A DNA stretch of 64,000 nt from Leeuwenhoekiella blandensis MED217 (GTDB taxonomy: Bacteria > Bacteroidota > Bacteroidia > Flavobacteriales > Flavobacteriaceae). The number at the start of each line of letters is the position of its first letter. The stretch's first letter is position 1. This document shows positions 45,631 to 54,290 of this stretch, one piece after another. Made by a program: the position numbers and the translations under genes. The notes under the pieces were generated by a model, which saw only the letters and a program-made list of their open reading frames with translations, had not been told where the DNA came from and ran no database searches. Location: positions 1,803,713 through 1,867,712 of the forward strand of contig NZ_CH672395.1 in NCBI RefSeq assembly GCF_000152985.1, read 5' to 3'.

Positions 45631-46407
45631 ATGTCTATACCTTTTTATAAATACCAAGGCACCGGCAACGATTTTGTAATGATCGATAACCGTCAACATA
45701 TATTTTCCAAAAATGATACCAAACTCGTAAAGCAACTTTGTGACCGAAAATTTGGCATAGGTGCAGACGGTTTGATCTTGCTTGAAAACCACGAGGATCA
45801 GGACTTTACCATGGTGTATTATAATGCAGATGGCAACCCAAGTTCAATGTGTGGTAATGGAGGGCGTTGCATCGTAGCTTTTGCTCAAGAGTTGGGAGTG
45901 ATTAAAAATTCAACCACTTTTGAAGCAATAGATGGTTTACACGAAGCGTATATAAAAGATGGTCTGGTACATCTTAAAATGCAAGATGTTTCAGAAATCA
46001 AAGAATATGAAGATCATTTATTTTTAGATACCGGCTCACCGCATCACGTGCAGTGGGTGAACGATATAGAACATTATGATGTGAAAAGTAATGGAGCAGC
46101 ATTGCGCTACGGACCGCTTTACGGCAAAGCCGGAAGTAACATCAATTTTGTTGAAGCTACGACTGAAGGCTTCAGGTTGCGTACCTATGAGCGTGGAGTA
46201 GAGGATGAGACGTTGAGTTGCGGTACGGGAGCAACCGCGGTAGCTTTGGCCATTCACAAACAGGGAAAAGTAAGTCATACGAGTATTCCCTTACAGGTAG
46301 AAGGTGGTAATTTAAAAATCGAATTTGAACCAGAAGGAGTGGGGTATAAAAATATCTTTCTCATAGGCCCGGCCCAAAAAGTTTTTGAAGGAGTATGGAG
46401 GGATTAA
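45631..46407 (+). CDS. dapF: Diaminopimelate epimerase
   Basis: 258 residues. It converts LL- to meso-diaminopimelate without cofactor, giving the precursor of lysine and of peptidoglycan cross-links. The two catalytic cysteines are Cys74 in SSMCGNGGRC and Cys197 in ETLSCGTGATAVAL. The opening FYKYQGTGNDFVMIDN is diagnostic. The GNAT gene overlaps its end by 13 bases and mltG follows, so a dapF-GNAT-mltG operon is likely. Confidence 0.96.
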   Translation: MSIPFYKYQGTGNDFVMIDNRQHIFSKNDTKLVKQLCDRKFGIGADGLILLENHEDQDFTMVYYNADGNPSSMCGNGGRCIVAFAQELGVIKNSTTFEAIDGLHEAYIKDGLVHLKMQDVSEIKEYEDHLFLDTGSPHHVQWVNDIEHYDVKSNGAALRYGPLYGKAGSNINFVEATTEGFRLRTYERGVEDETLSCGTGATAVALAIHKQGKVSHTSIPLQVEGGNLKIEFEPEGVGYKNIFLIGPAQKVFEGVWRD

Positions 46408-46937
46408 CGCTAAAAGGAGACTTAGTTTATTTAAGAGCGCTTGAACCAGAAGATCTGGATCTGGTATTTGAGATCGAGAATGATGAAGACTTGTGGGAGC
46501 TGAGTACAACGCTCACTCCGTTTTCTAAATTTTTACTGAAGCAATACCTGAAGAATTCACACAAAGATATTTACGAGGCAAAGCAATTGCGCTTAGTGAT
46601 TTGCAAAGCCGATAATCAAGAAGCTTTAGGAATGATCGATCTGTTTGATTTTGATCCTAGAAATAATCGTGCAGGCTTAGGGATTTTGATCTTTAGTAAA
46701 GTGGAACGTGGAAAAGGCTATGGTGCCGAAGCGTTGAAACTCATTATTAAATACGCCTTTAAACGCCTAGAGTTTCATCAGTTGTATGCAAACATACTTG
46801 AAGAAAATGCTCCAAGTATTAAATTGTTTGAAAAACAAGGTTTTGAACGCGTAGGACTCAAAAAAGATTGGACACGCGTAGGCGGAAGTTATAGAAACGA
46901 ATATTTATACCAATTAATTCACACAGATGTACATTAA
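46395..46937 (+). CDS. GNAT family N-acetyltransferase (RimJ/SpeG-like)
   Basis: 180 residues. The GNAT core is visible: LRALEPEDLDLVFEIENDED, then GMIDLFDFDPRNNRAGLGIL and the acetyl-CoA loop FSKVERGKGYGAEALKLII, ending with LYANILEENAPSIKLFEKQG and GFERVGLKKDW. It transfers an acetyl group from acetyl-CoA to an amine whose identity is unknown. It overlaps dapF by 13 and mltG by 11 bases, indicating tight translational coupling with cell-wall genes. Confidence 0.88.
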   Translation: MEGLTLKGDLVYLRALEPEDLDLVFEIENDEDLWELSTTLTPFSKFLLKQYLKNSHKDIYEAKQLRLVICKADNQEALGMIDLFDFDPRNNRAGLGILIFSKVERGKGYGAEALKLIIKYAFKRLEFHQLYANILEENAPSIKLFEKQGFERVGLKKDWTRVGGSYRNEYLYQLIHTDVH

Positions 46938-47970
46938 AAAAATCATTGCAGCTACTGCAGTAATCGGGATGATTATCGGCGGGATTTTTGCCTACACGAT
47001 TTACGGTAAGTTTTTCTCTCCCAATACCGCATTTAATAATGGGGAGGCTCATATTTATGTACGATCTGATGCAAACTATAGTGATGTAAGAGCAGATTTA
47101 GAACTTCTAGTTAAAGATCTGGAATCTTTTGACCAAGTCGCTGAGCGTAAGGGCTATACGAGTAATGTCAAGGCTGGTCATTTTATTATTAAAAAGGGGA
47201 GTAATAATAATGAGATCGTAAATGCGATCCGTAGCGGGAATACTCCGGTCAAAATCGCTTTTAATAATCAAGAACGGCTTGTAGATCTTGCGGGGCGTAT
47301 AGGGCAACAGCTTGAAGTGGACAGTACAGCGCTGATTGAAGCCTTTACTGATGCTGAATTTTTAAAGGAAAACGGATTTTCTGAAGAAACAGCGCTTACC
47401 ATGTATCTGCCCAATACCTATGAGTTTTATTGGAATACAGATGCTGAAGAATACCGCGACCGTATGCTCAAAGAGTATAAGAAATTCTGGACCGAGGATC
47501 GAAAAGCCAAAGCAAAAGCACAAGGATTAACACCAGCTGAAGTATATACGCTAGCATCTATTGTTCAAAAAGAAACAGCAAAAAATGATGAGCGCCCAAG
47601 AGTTGCCGGAGTTTATTTGAATCGTTTGCATAACGGTTGGAAGTTGGATGCAGACCCGACGGTAATTTATGCGGTAAAAAAAACGCAGAATGATTTTGAC
47701 CAAGTCATAAAGCGTGTTCTATATAAAGATCTGGAAACAGATTCTCCGTATAACACATACAAATATGCCGGTTTACCACCCGGACCTATCTTTATGCCCG
47801 ATCTATCTGCAATTAATGCAGTGTTAAATCCTGAAAATCATCAATACTATTTCTTTGTTGCAGACGTTTCTAATCCCGGCTATCATCTTTTTGCGAAGAC
47901 TATGGCTCAGCACAATGCAAACAGAAAGCAGTATATTAATTGGATTAACAAGCAGGGCATTAACCGATAA
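46927..47970 (+). CDS. mltG: Endolytic murein transglycosylase MltG
   Basis: 347 residues, YceG-like. One N-terminal transmembrane helix (IIAATAVIGMIIGGIFAYTI) is followed by a periplasmic part with a LysM-like region (VKAGHFIIKKGSNNNEIVNA). The catalytic Glu216 is in LASIVQKETAKNDERPRVAG, then VYLNRLHNGWKLDADPTVIY and NTYKYAGLPPGPIFMPD. It cuts nascent glycan strands and so sets their length. It overlaps the GNAT gene by 11 bases. Confidence 0.95.
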   Translation: MYIKKIIAATAVIGMIIGGIFAYTIYGKFFSPNTAFNNGEAHIYVRSDANYSDVRADLELLVKDLESFDQVAERKGYTSNVKAGHFIIKKGSNNNEIVNAIRSGNTPVKIAFNNQERLVDLAGRIGQQLEVDSTALIEAFTDAEFLKENGFSEETALTMYLPNTYEFYWNTDAEEYRDRMLKEYKKFWTEDRKAKAKAQGLTPAEVYTLASIVQKETAKNDERPRVAGVYLNRLHNGWKLDADPTVIYAVKKTQNDFDQVIKRVLYKDLETDSPYNTYKYAGLPPGPIFMPDLSAINAVLNPENHQYYFFVADVSNPGYHLFAKTMAQHNANRKQYINWINKQGINR

Positions 47971-48136
47971 TTTAACAAATGTTAAATGTTTACATAATCT
48001 TCAAAAAGGATATTTGTAAATGTTAAAATCGGTAATAAAAAGTAGTGATTGCTTTAAAATAGCAGCTATTTTATTGAATTTGTTGACTTTGGGAAAAGCT
48101 TAACCAATTCATAATCAATCGCTTGAATTCTATTCG

Positions 48137-48144
48137 TATATTTG
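48137..48144 (+). promoter_or_regulatory. -7 element of the lysozyme-like gene
   Basis: TATATTTG matches TAnnTTTG, 58 bases upstream of the start at 48203. A TTG at 48123-48125 is only 11 bases upstream of it, so the -33 box is uncertain. Confidence 0.4.
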
Positions 48145-48202
48145 CGCGGTAATATAGATGGGTATTTCAGTGGCGCGTTACTACCTGTCTGAAAATTAGT
48201 TT

Positions 48203-48862
48203 ATGACGAAAAACATAGTAAAACTAGCAGCGCTTCCTTCTGTATTTGGACTTGTGGCATTAAGCATGTCAGTAAAAGATGCAGATAAGCCACGCGAAAA
48301 TTCTACTGAAGGTTTAGAGTTATTTTATACTGTTCCGCAATTTGATGAAGTAGATTCGTCAGTTTTGGACAACACTTCAAATTTAAATCTTGCTACTCCC
48401 GGAAAATCGTTCACAGGTTTCAAAGAAGCTTTAGGATTTAAAGAATCACAAAATGATTACAAGCGCATTAACAAGCTTGGATATTTAGGTAAGTATCAGT
48501 TTGGCAGAAGTACCTTGTTGCTTTTAGGAATAACAGATACTGAAGAATTTTTGAACAATCCCGTTTGGCAGGAGAAAGCCTTTGTAGCTAATGCCTCGCG
48601 TAACAAGTGGGTTTTAAGAAAAGACATCAAACGCTTTAATGGTAAAGTGATCAATGGTGTGAAGGTGACAGAATCTGGAATTCTGGCAGCTGCGCATCTT
48701 GCAGGTCCAGGTAGCGTTAAAAGTTATTTACGCTCTGGTGGCGTAGAGGGTTTTAGAGATGCTTTTGGGACTTCTATACGCAGCTATATGAAGAAGTTTT
48801 CAGGATATGATGTTTCTTTTATAGAGCCTAATCGTACTGCGAAAGTAAACTTAGAAAGTTAA
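48203..48862 (+). CDS. Lysozyme/transglycosylase-like secreted protein
   Basis: 219 residues. The N-terminus has a weakly hydrophobic signal-like stretch (LAALPSVFGLVALSMSV) followed by a low-complexity linker of about 45 residues. The domain from about 70 onward reads FKEALGFKESQNDYKRINKL then GYLGKYQFGRSTLLLLG, resembling goose-type lysozyme or SLT domains, with Glu of FKES as the candidate catalytic acid, and later GILAAAHLAGPGSVKSYLRS. It would act on peptidoglycan in the periplasm or outside the cell. It stands after the mltG operon with its own promoter and terminator, which suits a cell-wall role. Confidence 0.7.
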   Translation: MTKNIVKLAALPSVFGLVALSMSVKDADKPRENSTEGLELFYTVPQFDEVDSSVLDNTSNLNLATPGKSFTGFKEALGFKESQNDYKRINKLGYLGKYQFGRSTLLLLGITDTEEFLNNPVWQEKAFVANASRNKWVLRKDIKRFNGKVINGVKVTESGILAAAHLAGPGSVKSYLRSGGVEGFRDAFGTSIRSYMKKFSGYDVSFIEPNRTAKVNLES

Positions 48863-48883
48863 GATCAATATTCATATAGAACT

Positions 48884-48911
48884 AAAAAAGCGACCTGTGG
48901 GTCGCTTTTTT
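48884..48911. terminator. Bidirectional terminator
   Basis: Stem AAAAAAGCGACC / GGTCGCTTTTTT with loop TGTG. It serves the plus-strand lysozyme-like gene and overlaps the last two bases of the convergent methyltransferase gene at 48910. Confidence 0.88.
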
Positions 48912-49629
48912 AATGTTGTATAATAAAGATCGCGGGTCTTTTATGTAAATCCGGTTTATTGGTTTTCCAGACAGAAATGGGTTTGGTTACGATAAACTCG
49001 GTGTTTAATGTGATGTCGCAAGCGATGCATAATCGTGTAGAGCCATTCAAGGTATTGCAAAGTTCGTCAAGCATCTTATTGTTACGGTAAGGGGTTTCAA
49101 TAAAAAGTTGTGCTTGGTTATAGTCTTTAGAAAGGTGTTCTAAGCGCTTCAGCTCGTTGCGCTTTTCTTTTTGGTCAATGGGTAAATAGCCGTTAAATGC
49201 AAAGTTTTGACCATTCATTCCGCTACTCATCATCGCCATTAAGATTGAAGAAGGACCAACAAGCGGAACAACTTGAATACCTTTTTCATGAGCGATGCGC
49301 ACCACTTCAGCACCGGGATCTGCAACACCGGGAACTCCGGCTTCAGACATTAATCCCATAGATTTACCTTTTAAACAAGCATCTAGAAAGTTAGGTATTT
49401 CAGAAGCTTCAGTGTGTTTATTTAAGGCATGTAGGATTAGGGAAGGTTGTGGTTTTTTTGGAGAAATCTGTTTTATAAAACGACGTGCTGTTTTTTCATT
49501 TTCGACTATATAATCATCTAATTGCTCAACGATCTTTTGCACCATTCCCGGCATCACTTCCAAGGGTGGCGTGTCACCAAGTGTAACCGGAATGAGATAA
49601 AGTTTGCCAAGTTCAGTTTTGATATGCAT
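48910..49629 (-). CDS. Tetrapyrrole-methylase-fold SAM methyltransferase (RsmI-like)
   Basis: 239 residues. It opens with GKLYLIPVTLGDTPPLEVMP and shows the family's EAGVPGVADPGAEVVRIAHE, VPLVGPSSILMAMMSSGMNG, the FNGYLPID stretch and FIETPYRNNKMLDELCNTL. These are typical of RsmI, which 2'-O-methylates C1402 of 16S rRNA, but this shorter flavobacterial form lacks the usual RsmI C-terminal domain, so I do not assign the symbol. It lies 15 bases after the phosphatase gene and its end overlaps a terminator. Confidence 0.82.
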   Translation of the reverse strand: MHIKTELGKLYLIPVTLGDTPPLEVMPGMVQKIVEQLDDYIVENEKTARRFIKQISPKKPQPSLILHALNKHTEASEIPNFLDACLKGKSMGLMSEAGVPGVADPGAEVVRIAHEKGIQVVPLVGPSSILMAMMSSGMNGQNFAFNGYLPIDQKEKRNELKRLEHLSKDYNQAQLFIETPYRNNKMLDELCNTLNGSTRLCIACDITLNTEFIVTKPISVWKTNKPDLHKRPAIFIIQH

Positions 49630-49644
49630 AGTTTGTAGTTGAGA

Positions 49645-50100
49645 TTAACTAAGTCGCTCTGCAATTTTTGTAGTGGCCTCGTCAAGCATTTCGTAAACGC
49701 GGTCAAAACCCCTCAAACTATCATTGTAAGGATCAGGAACATCAACACGTTCTCCCGGAAAGATTTCGTCTAAAATAAGCTGAACTTTTGCTTTGTCCTC
49801 ATCTTTAGTGGCTTGAGCGACTACATCTTCATAATTGTAATTGTCCATTACAAAGATGTGATCATAACGATCAAAAAATGCCGGTTTAAATTGCATACCG
49901 CGTTGATCTGTGATATCTAAACCATTTTTTTGAGCAACGGCAATGCTTCGGGAATCGGGCATACTGCCTACGTGCCAATGACCGGTTCCGGCAGAATCAA
50001 CTTGAAATCTTTCAGCATCAAGTTTTGATTTTAGAAGACCTTCGGCGAGTGGTGATCTGCAAATATTACCTAAGCAAACCATTAAAATGTGCGTTTTCAT
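49645..50100 (-). CDS. Low-molecular-weight protein-tyrosine phosphatase
   Basis: 151 residues. The P-loop CLGNICRS (nucleophile Cys9, Arg15) sits at the N-terminus and the general acid Asp is in VDVPDPYNDS near residue 120. It hydrolyses phosphotyrosine or small aryl phosphates. It lies between dnaA (49 bases upstream) and the RsmI-like gene, all on the minus strand, so the three may be co-transcribed. The in vivo substrate is unknown. Confidence 0.93.
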   Translation of the reverse strand: MKTHILMVCLGNICRSPLAEGLLKSKLDAERFQVDSAGTGHWHVGSMPDSRSIAVAQKNGLDITDQRGMQFKPAFFDRYDHIFVMDNYNYEDVVAQATKDEDKAKVQLILDEIFPGERVDVPDPYNDSLRGFDRVYEMLDEATTKIAERLS

Positions 50101-50149
50101 CTTCTGTATATTTTAGGAGGTATATTCAGTCTTAAATATACGCTGCGAT

Positions 50150-51580
50150 TTACATCGTAAGCTTTTTGTTGAGATCTTCAACATATTTTCTAAACTGCTT
50201 GTCTGTAGAAGATAAATTATCTACTGTTTTACAAGCGTGCAATACGGTGGCGTGGTCTCTTTTTCCTATTTGAGAGCCGATACTTGCCAGCGAAGCTTTA
50301 GTTAACTTCTTAGCAAAGAACATTGCAAGTTGACGTGCCTGAACAATATGACGCTTACGTGTTTTAGATTGCAGGGTGTCAACATCCATCTGGAAATAAT
50401 CGCTTACAACCTTTTGGATATAATCTATAGAAACTTCGCGTTTGGTATGTTTGACGTAGTTGTCAACAATCTTTTTAGCAAGCTCCAGATTTATTTCTTT
50501 TCTATTGAAAGAAGAGTGGGCGATAAGCGAAATTATAGCACCTTCTAACTCACGAATGTTTGTCTTGATATTGTTAGCCAAAAACTCCACAATATCTTCG
50601 GGCATTTCTACACCGTCTTGATACAGTTTGTTTTTGATAATAGAAACGCGCGTTTCAAAACCTGGTGATTGCAATTCGGCTGAAAGTCCCCATTTAAAAC
50701 GAGACAAGAGACGCTGCTCAATATCCTGCATATCAACAGGTGCTTTGTCACTGGTTAAGACCACCTGTTTTCCATTTTGATGCAAGTGGTTAAAAATGTG
50801 GAAAAACACATCTTGCGTACCCGCTTTTCCAGAAAGTAATTGAATATCATCTACAATTAAGACATCGATCACTTGATAGAAATGTATAAAGTCATTTCTA
50901 TTATTCTTTTTAACCGACTCTATATATTGCTGCGTAAACTTTTCAGCTGAAATATATAAGACTGTTTTGTCTGGATAGCGGTCTTTAATTTGAACACCGA
51001 TCGCATGTGCTAAGTGGGTTTTACCTAAACCAACACCTCCAAAGATCAATAAGGGATTGAATGAGGTTCCGCCTGGTTTATTGGCTACGGCCATACCGGC
51101 AGAACGTGCTAATCGGTTAGAATCTCCTTCTAAGAAATTCTCAAAGTTGTAATTAGGATTTAGTTGAGACTCAATCTCCAGATTACGAATCCCGGGAATC
51201 ACAAACGGATTTTTAAGCTCGGGATTTTTATTTTTTAAGGGAGCATCAACCTCTTGAGATTTCATCGTATTAGGACGGTTGGTACTCGGAATTTTTTCGG
51301 TAAAGGGTTGCTTGTTTCCGTAGGTGTTTTCCATACGGATCACATAAACCAATTTTGCATGTTCACCCAGTTCTTTAGTGAGCGATACCTTAAGTAATTT
51401 AACGTAATGTTCTTCTAGCCATTCATAGAAGAATTTACTGGGTACCTGTATGCTTAGCGCATTGTCTGTAAGTTTAACCGCTCGTATAGGTTCAAACCAG
51501 GTTTTGTAAGCCTGCGGGGTTATATTGTCCTGTATAAATGAGAGACAATTATCCCATACTGTTTGCGCAGTCATACTCAT
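50150..51580 (-). CDS. dnaA: Chromosomal replication initiator protein DnaA
   Basis: 476 residues with the four DnaA domains. Domain I (TVWDNCLSFIQDNITPQAYK) is followed by a short linker. The AAA+ core holds Walker A GGVGLGKT at 181-188, Walker B VLIVDDIQLLSGK and sensor region LTSDKAPVDMQDIEQRLLSR. The C-terminal DNA-binding domain carries ASIGSQIGKRDHATVLHACK. It opens oriC and binds DnaA boxes. The start MSMTAQ could also be the ATG two codons later. No cluster of DnaA boxes was noticed in the 200-base upstream gap. Confidence 0.96.
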   Translation of the reverse strand: MSMTAQTVWDNCLSFIQDNITPQAYKTWFEPIRAVKLTDNALSIQVPSKFFYEWLEEHYVKLLKVSLTKELGEHAKLVYVIRMENTYGNKQPFTEKIPSTNRPNTMKSQEVDAPLKNKNPELKNPFVIPGIRNLEIESQLNPNYNFENFLEGDSNRLARSAGMAVANKPGGTSFNPLLIFGGVGLGKTHLAHAIGVQIKDRYPDKTVLYISAEKFTQQYIESVKKNNRNDFIHFYQVIDVLIVDDIQLLSGKAGTQDVFFHIFNHLHQNGKQVVLTSDKAPVDMQDIEQRLLSRFKWGLSAELQSPGFETRVSIIKNKLYQDGVEMPEDIVEFLANNIKTNIRELEGAIISLIAHSSFNRKEINLELAKKIVDNYVKHTKREVSIDYIQKVVSDYFQMDVDTLQSKTRKRHIVQARQLAMFFAKKLTKASLASIGSQIGKRDHATVLHACKTVDNLSSTDKQFRKYVEDLNKKLTM

Positions 51581-51780
51581 TCTTGTGGTGAAGTTTTTAG
51601 TTATTTTTGGTTTCGGACGACTGAAAAGTGAGAAAATAAAGAGATCTTCGTTTCATTCAGTGCGGGGCAAATATGTGAACAAAAATTGTAATAAAAAAAG
51701 AAAATAAGATTGCTTTTTTAGAATTTTTATCGCATACTCTTTTCGCTTTTGAAAGTATAAATTTATTTGTTAATAACTGT

Positions 51781-52194
51781 ATGAAATCGCATAATAGTTT
51801 TGTTAAAGTTAGGTACGGTGAGACCGATCAAATGGGAGTTGTTTATCATGGTAATTATCCTCAATATCTGGAAGTTGCACGCATTGAATGGCTTGAAAAT
51901 TTAGGAATTTCCTACAAAAAAATGGAAGAAAACGGCGTGATGCTTCCTGTTTATGACATGCGAATTTCTTTTTTAAAGCCTGCTTTTTTTGACGATCTTT
52001 TAACGGTTAAAACTACCTTGCGAAAAACACCTCGCGCCAGTATAGTTTTTGACTATGAAATTACTAATCAAAATCAAGAATTGTTAACTAAAGCAGAGAC
52101 GACTTTGGTCTTTGTAGACATGAAATCCAATAGGCCTACGCGATGTCCTGAATATGTTTTAGAGCTTTTGGCTGAAGACAAGGCTACAGAATAG
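51781..52194 (+). CDS. Hotdog-fold acyl-CoA thioesterase (YbgC/4-HBT type)
   Basis: 137 residues. The motif VRYGETDQMGVVYHGNYPQY with Asp16 is the active-site signature of the 4-hydroxybenzoyl-CoA thioesterase/YbgC group, followed by RIEWLENLGISYKKMEENGV and the core strands. It hydrolyses an acyl-CoA thioester, and YbgC relatives act with the Tol-Pal envelope system. It is alone on the plus strand, divergent from dnaA, and its last 11 bases overlap the convergent YigZ gene. Confidence 0.88.
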   Translation: MKSHNSFVKVRYGETDQMGVVYHGNYPQYLEVARIEWLENLGISYKKMEENGVMLPVYDMRISFLKPAFFDDLLTVKTTLRKTPRASIVFDYEITNQNQELLTKAETTLVFVDMKSNRPTRCPEYVLELLAEDKATE

Positions 52195-52801
52195 TAGTTT
52201 TTATACCGAATACTGCATCAAAACGTTCTTGAATTCGTTCCAGATCATTTTTTCTTACTGAAACGCTTACTTCACAACTGAGCTCCATTTTTTGATGTGC
52301 GATGTCAAGTTGTTCTTCTTTGATGATGCGCATCACTGTGTGTAATAATGCATATTCAAAGTTTAACTGAAGTTCTTCAGTAATGGTTTTGACTATTATT
52401 TTAGAAGTTTCTAATGCGAGTTGTGCAGCTGTTTTGTACGCCTGAATCAATCCGCCAACTCCCAGATTGGTTCCGCCGTAATAGCGAATTACCGTTACTA
52501 GAGTATCTGTTACTTCAAAAGATTGTAATTGCCCGTAAATGGGTTGTCCTGCAGAATTGTTGGGTTCGCCATCATCATTAGCTCTGTACTGCTCGTAATT
52601 TTTGCCTAACTGCCAGGCGTAGCAGATGTGAGAAGCTTTGTTGTGTTGTTGATGCAGTGCAGCTAAAACTTCTTCAACTTGAGCTTCGGATTTTACCGGA
52701 TGTGCTTGCCCTATAAACTTACTGCCTCGGTCTTTAAAGAGTGATTCTGCGCTGGCTTTTGCAATCGTTTTATAGGTGTCTCTGCTTGTTTCTTCTTCCA
52801 T
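52184..52801 (-). CDS. YigZ/IMPACT family protein
   Basis: 205 residues. The N-terminal domain has the IMPACT motif NDDGEPNNSAGQPIYGQL followed by VIRYYGGTNLGVGGLIQAY. The C-terminal part (about 135-205) has the DUF1949 ferredoxin-like layout. The biochemical role is unclear; relatives affect translation. It shares one base with the EamA gene and is the last of the ribD-HAD-EamA-YigZ run of overlapping genes. Confidence 0.9.
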   Translation of the reverse strand: MEEETSRDTYKTIAKASAESLFKDRGSKFIGQAHPVKSEAQVEEVLAALHQQHNKASHICYAWQLGKNYEQYRANDDGEPNNSAGQPIYGQLQSFEVTDTLVTVIRYYGGTNLGVGGLIQAYKTAAQLALETSKIIVKTITEELQLNFEYALLHTVMRIIKEEQLDIAHQKMELSCEVSVSVRKNDLERIQERFDAVFGIKTTIL

Positions 52802-53679
52802 TAATTCGATTTTACAACAGCGATGAGTATAATACTTATTACGGCGATCGCAATACCGATCCAGTTTTTTGTGGAAAGTTTTTCCTTAAAAAATAAAATT
52901 CCGATCAAAGTTGCAGCCATTACAATTCCCACATTGTTCAGTGTAAAAACCGTTGAACTTTCTAGAGAAGGATGTCTTAACGCCTGAACCAAAAAGTAAA
53001 TGGAGTAATAATTAGGAACTCCCAATGCGATACCGCCTAGCAGGTTTTTAAAATGAAGTTTTTCTTTTCCTTTTAAGAGTTGGTAACCTAAAACGCTAAT
53101 GCCTAAAATAAATGCGGTGACAAAAATCATCGCCGAAAATAAGGGGACATCTTTTTCGGCCACGTAACTGTCTTCAAGAAATTTGATGGTAGTGTCTATA
53201 ATTCCGCTTCCCAGAAAAACTAGTATGGGGAATACTAAACTGCTTTTTGTAGCAGCAGTTTTATCAATTGACTTTTTCAGCGAAACCAAATACACTGCGA
53301 TCAAAGCCAGCAGGATTCCTATTATTTTATGTGTTCCTGAGCTTTCGTTGTAGTAGATTAAACCAAATGTAATTGGTAGTACGACACTCATTTTGGTTGC
53401 TACTGAAACTACAGAAAGTCCGCTGCGTTGTGTTGTGATGGCCATCAGATTGAAGGTCACTATAAAGAGAACGCCTAGAAATAATGTTCCCGGCAGCCAG
53501 GAATAAGACGGGATTGCAGTAAAATTTATAGGTTGTTCATAAGATAAAATACCAGAGACACTTGCGATAAGGTAATTAACTACAATGGCTTGAAATGTAT
53601 TGACTTGGTATTTGTCAAATAATTTAAAGACAAGAAAAATAATACTTGAGGATACTATGCTCAGTAAAAGATAGATCAA
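52801..53679 (-). CDS. EamA/DMT family permease
   Basis: 292 residues with ten hydrophobic helices arranged as two repeats. The first repeat includes VNYLIASVSGILSYEQPINF and LSVVSVATKMSVVLPITFGL. The second ends with GIVMAATLIGILFFKEKLST and a final helix (WIGIAIAVISIILIAVV). EamA proteins export metabolites such as amino acids or nucleotides; the substrate here is unknown. It overlaps the HAD gene by 4 bases, so the two are probably translated together. Confidence 0.88.
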   Translation of the reverse strand: MIYLLLSIVSSSIIFLVFKLFDKYQVNTFQAIVVNYLIASVSGILSYEQPINFTAIPSYSWLPGTLFLGVLFIVTFNLMAITTQRSGLSVVSVATKMSVVLPITFGLIYYNESSGTHKIIGILLALIAVYLVSLKKSIDKTAATKSSLVFPILVFLGSGIIDTTIKFLEDSYVAEKDVPLFSAMIFVTAFILGISVLGYQLLKGKEKLHFKNLLGGIALGVPNYYSIYFLVQALRHPSLESSTVFTLNNVGIVMAATLIGILFFKEKLSTKNWIGIAIAVISIILIAVVKSN

Positions 53680-54290
53680 AATAAGTCCTTTTTTACTTCA
53701 AATAGTTGCGTTACATCCTGTAAGCCGGGCTCTAAATGCCAAGTATGGATTCCCATAGAAGCCGCAGCTGCAGTGTTTAAAAGGGTGTCGTCAATAAATA
53801 TTGTCTCCTCAGCAATTAAGGTATCGTTTTGAAGCACATAATCGTAAATCTCAAGGTCAGGTTTACGCATATTGATCTTTTGAGAAAGGTAAAAGCGCTC
53901 AAAGCAATTTTGAAATTGTGAATACCGCAGTGCACCCATATTCTTAATCACCTGTTCTATATGTAAATCATTGGTGTTGCTCAACAGGAAAAGTCTGTAG
54001 GTTTTGTCTTTTGCCAGTTGCATAATCCAATCCAAACGATGTTGCGGGAAATCTAAAATAATACTGTTCCAGGCTTGTTTAAAAGATAGCGCGGTGAGTG
54101 AAGGAAATTTTTTGAGATAGTTTTCTGTGAGTTGCTCACTTGTCATCAAGCCTTTTTCATAGGTATTATGCCAAGCATTCATCTCTTCATCAATATGCCG
54201 AATTCCCATTTTGGCTAAGGCTTGCTCGGGAGCTTTTTTATCTAGATTGATGAAGACATCACCAAAATCGAAAACAATGTTTTTAATCAT
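53676..54290 (-). CDS. HAD superfamily phosphatase (YihX-like)
   Basis: 204 residues. Motif I is IVFDFGDVFINLD, where the usual nucleophile pattern D-x-D is D-F-G-D as in YihX-type enzymes. Motif II is LFLLSNTND, the Lys motif MRKPDLEIYDY and the acidic motif IFIDDTLLNTAAAASMGIHT. It dephosphorylates small phosphates such as glucose 1-phosphate. It overlaps the ribD gene by 8 bases; this tight link suggests it may serve as the missing pyrimidine phosphatase of riboflavin synthesis, which is inference. Confidence 0.88.
   Translation of the reverse strand: MIKNIVFDFGDVFINLDKKAPEQALAKMGIRHIDEEMNAWHNTYEKGLMTSEQLTENYLKKFPSLTALSFKQAWNSIILDFPQHRLDWIMQLAKDKTYRLFLLSNTNDLHIEQVIKNMGALRYSQFQNCFERFYLSQKINMRKPDLEIYDYVLQNDTLIAEETIFIDDTLLNTAAAASMGIHTWHLEPGLQDVTQLFEVKKDLF

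Noticed and set aside
47971..47986. TTTAACA-AA-TGTTAAA palindrome after mltG as a terminator
   Set aside because: The stem has almost no G-C pairs and no following T run, so it is unlikely to stop transcription. It may be chance in AT-rich DNA.
51581..51780. Possible replication origin next to dnaA
   Set aside because: The spacer upstream of dnaA is AT-rich, but I found no cluster of TTATCCACA-like DnaA boxes. dnaA is also far from oriC in many Bacteroidota.
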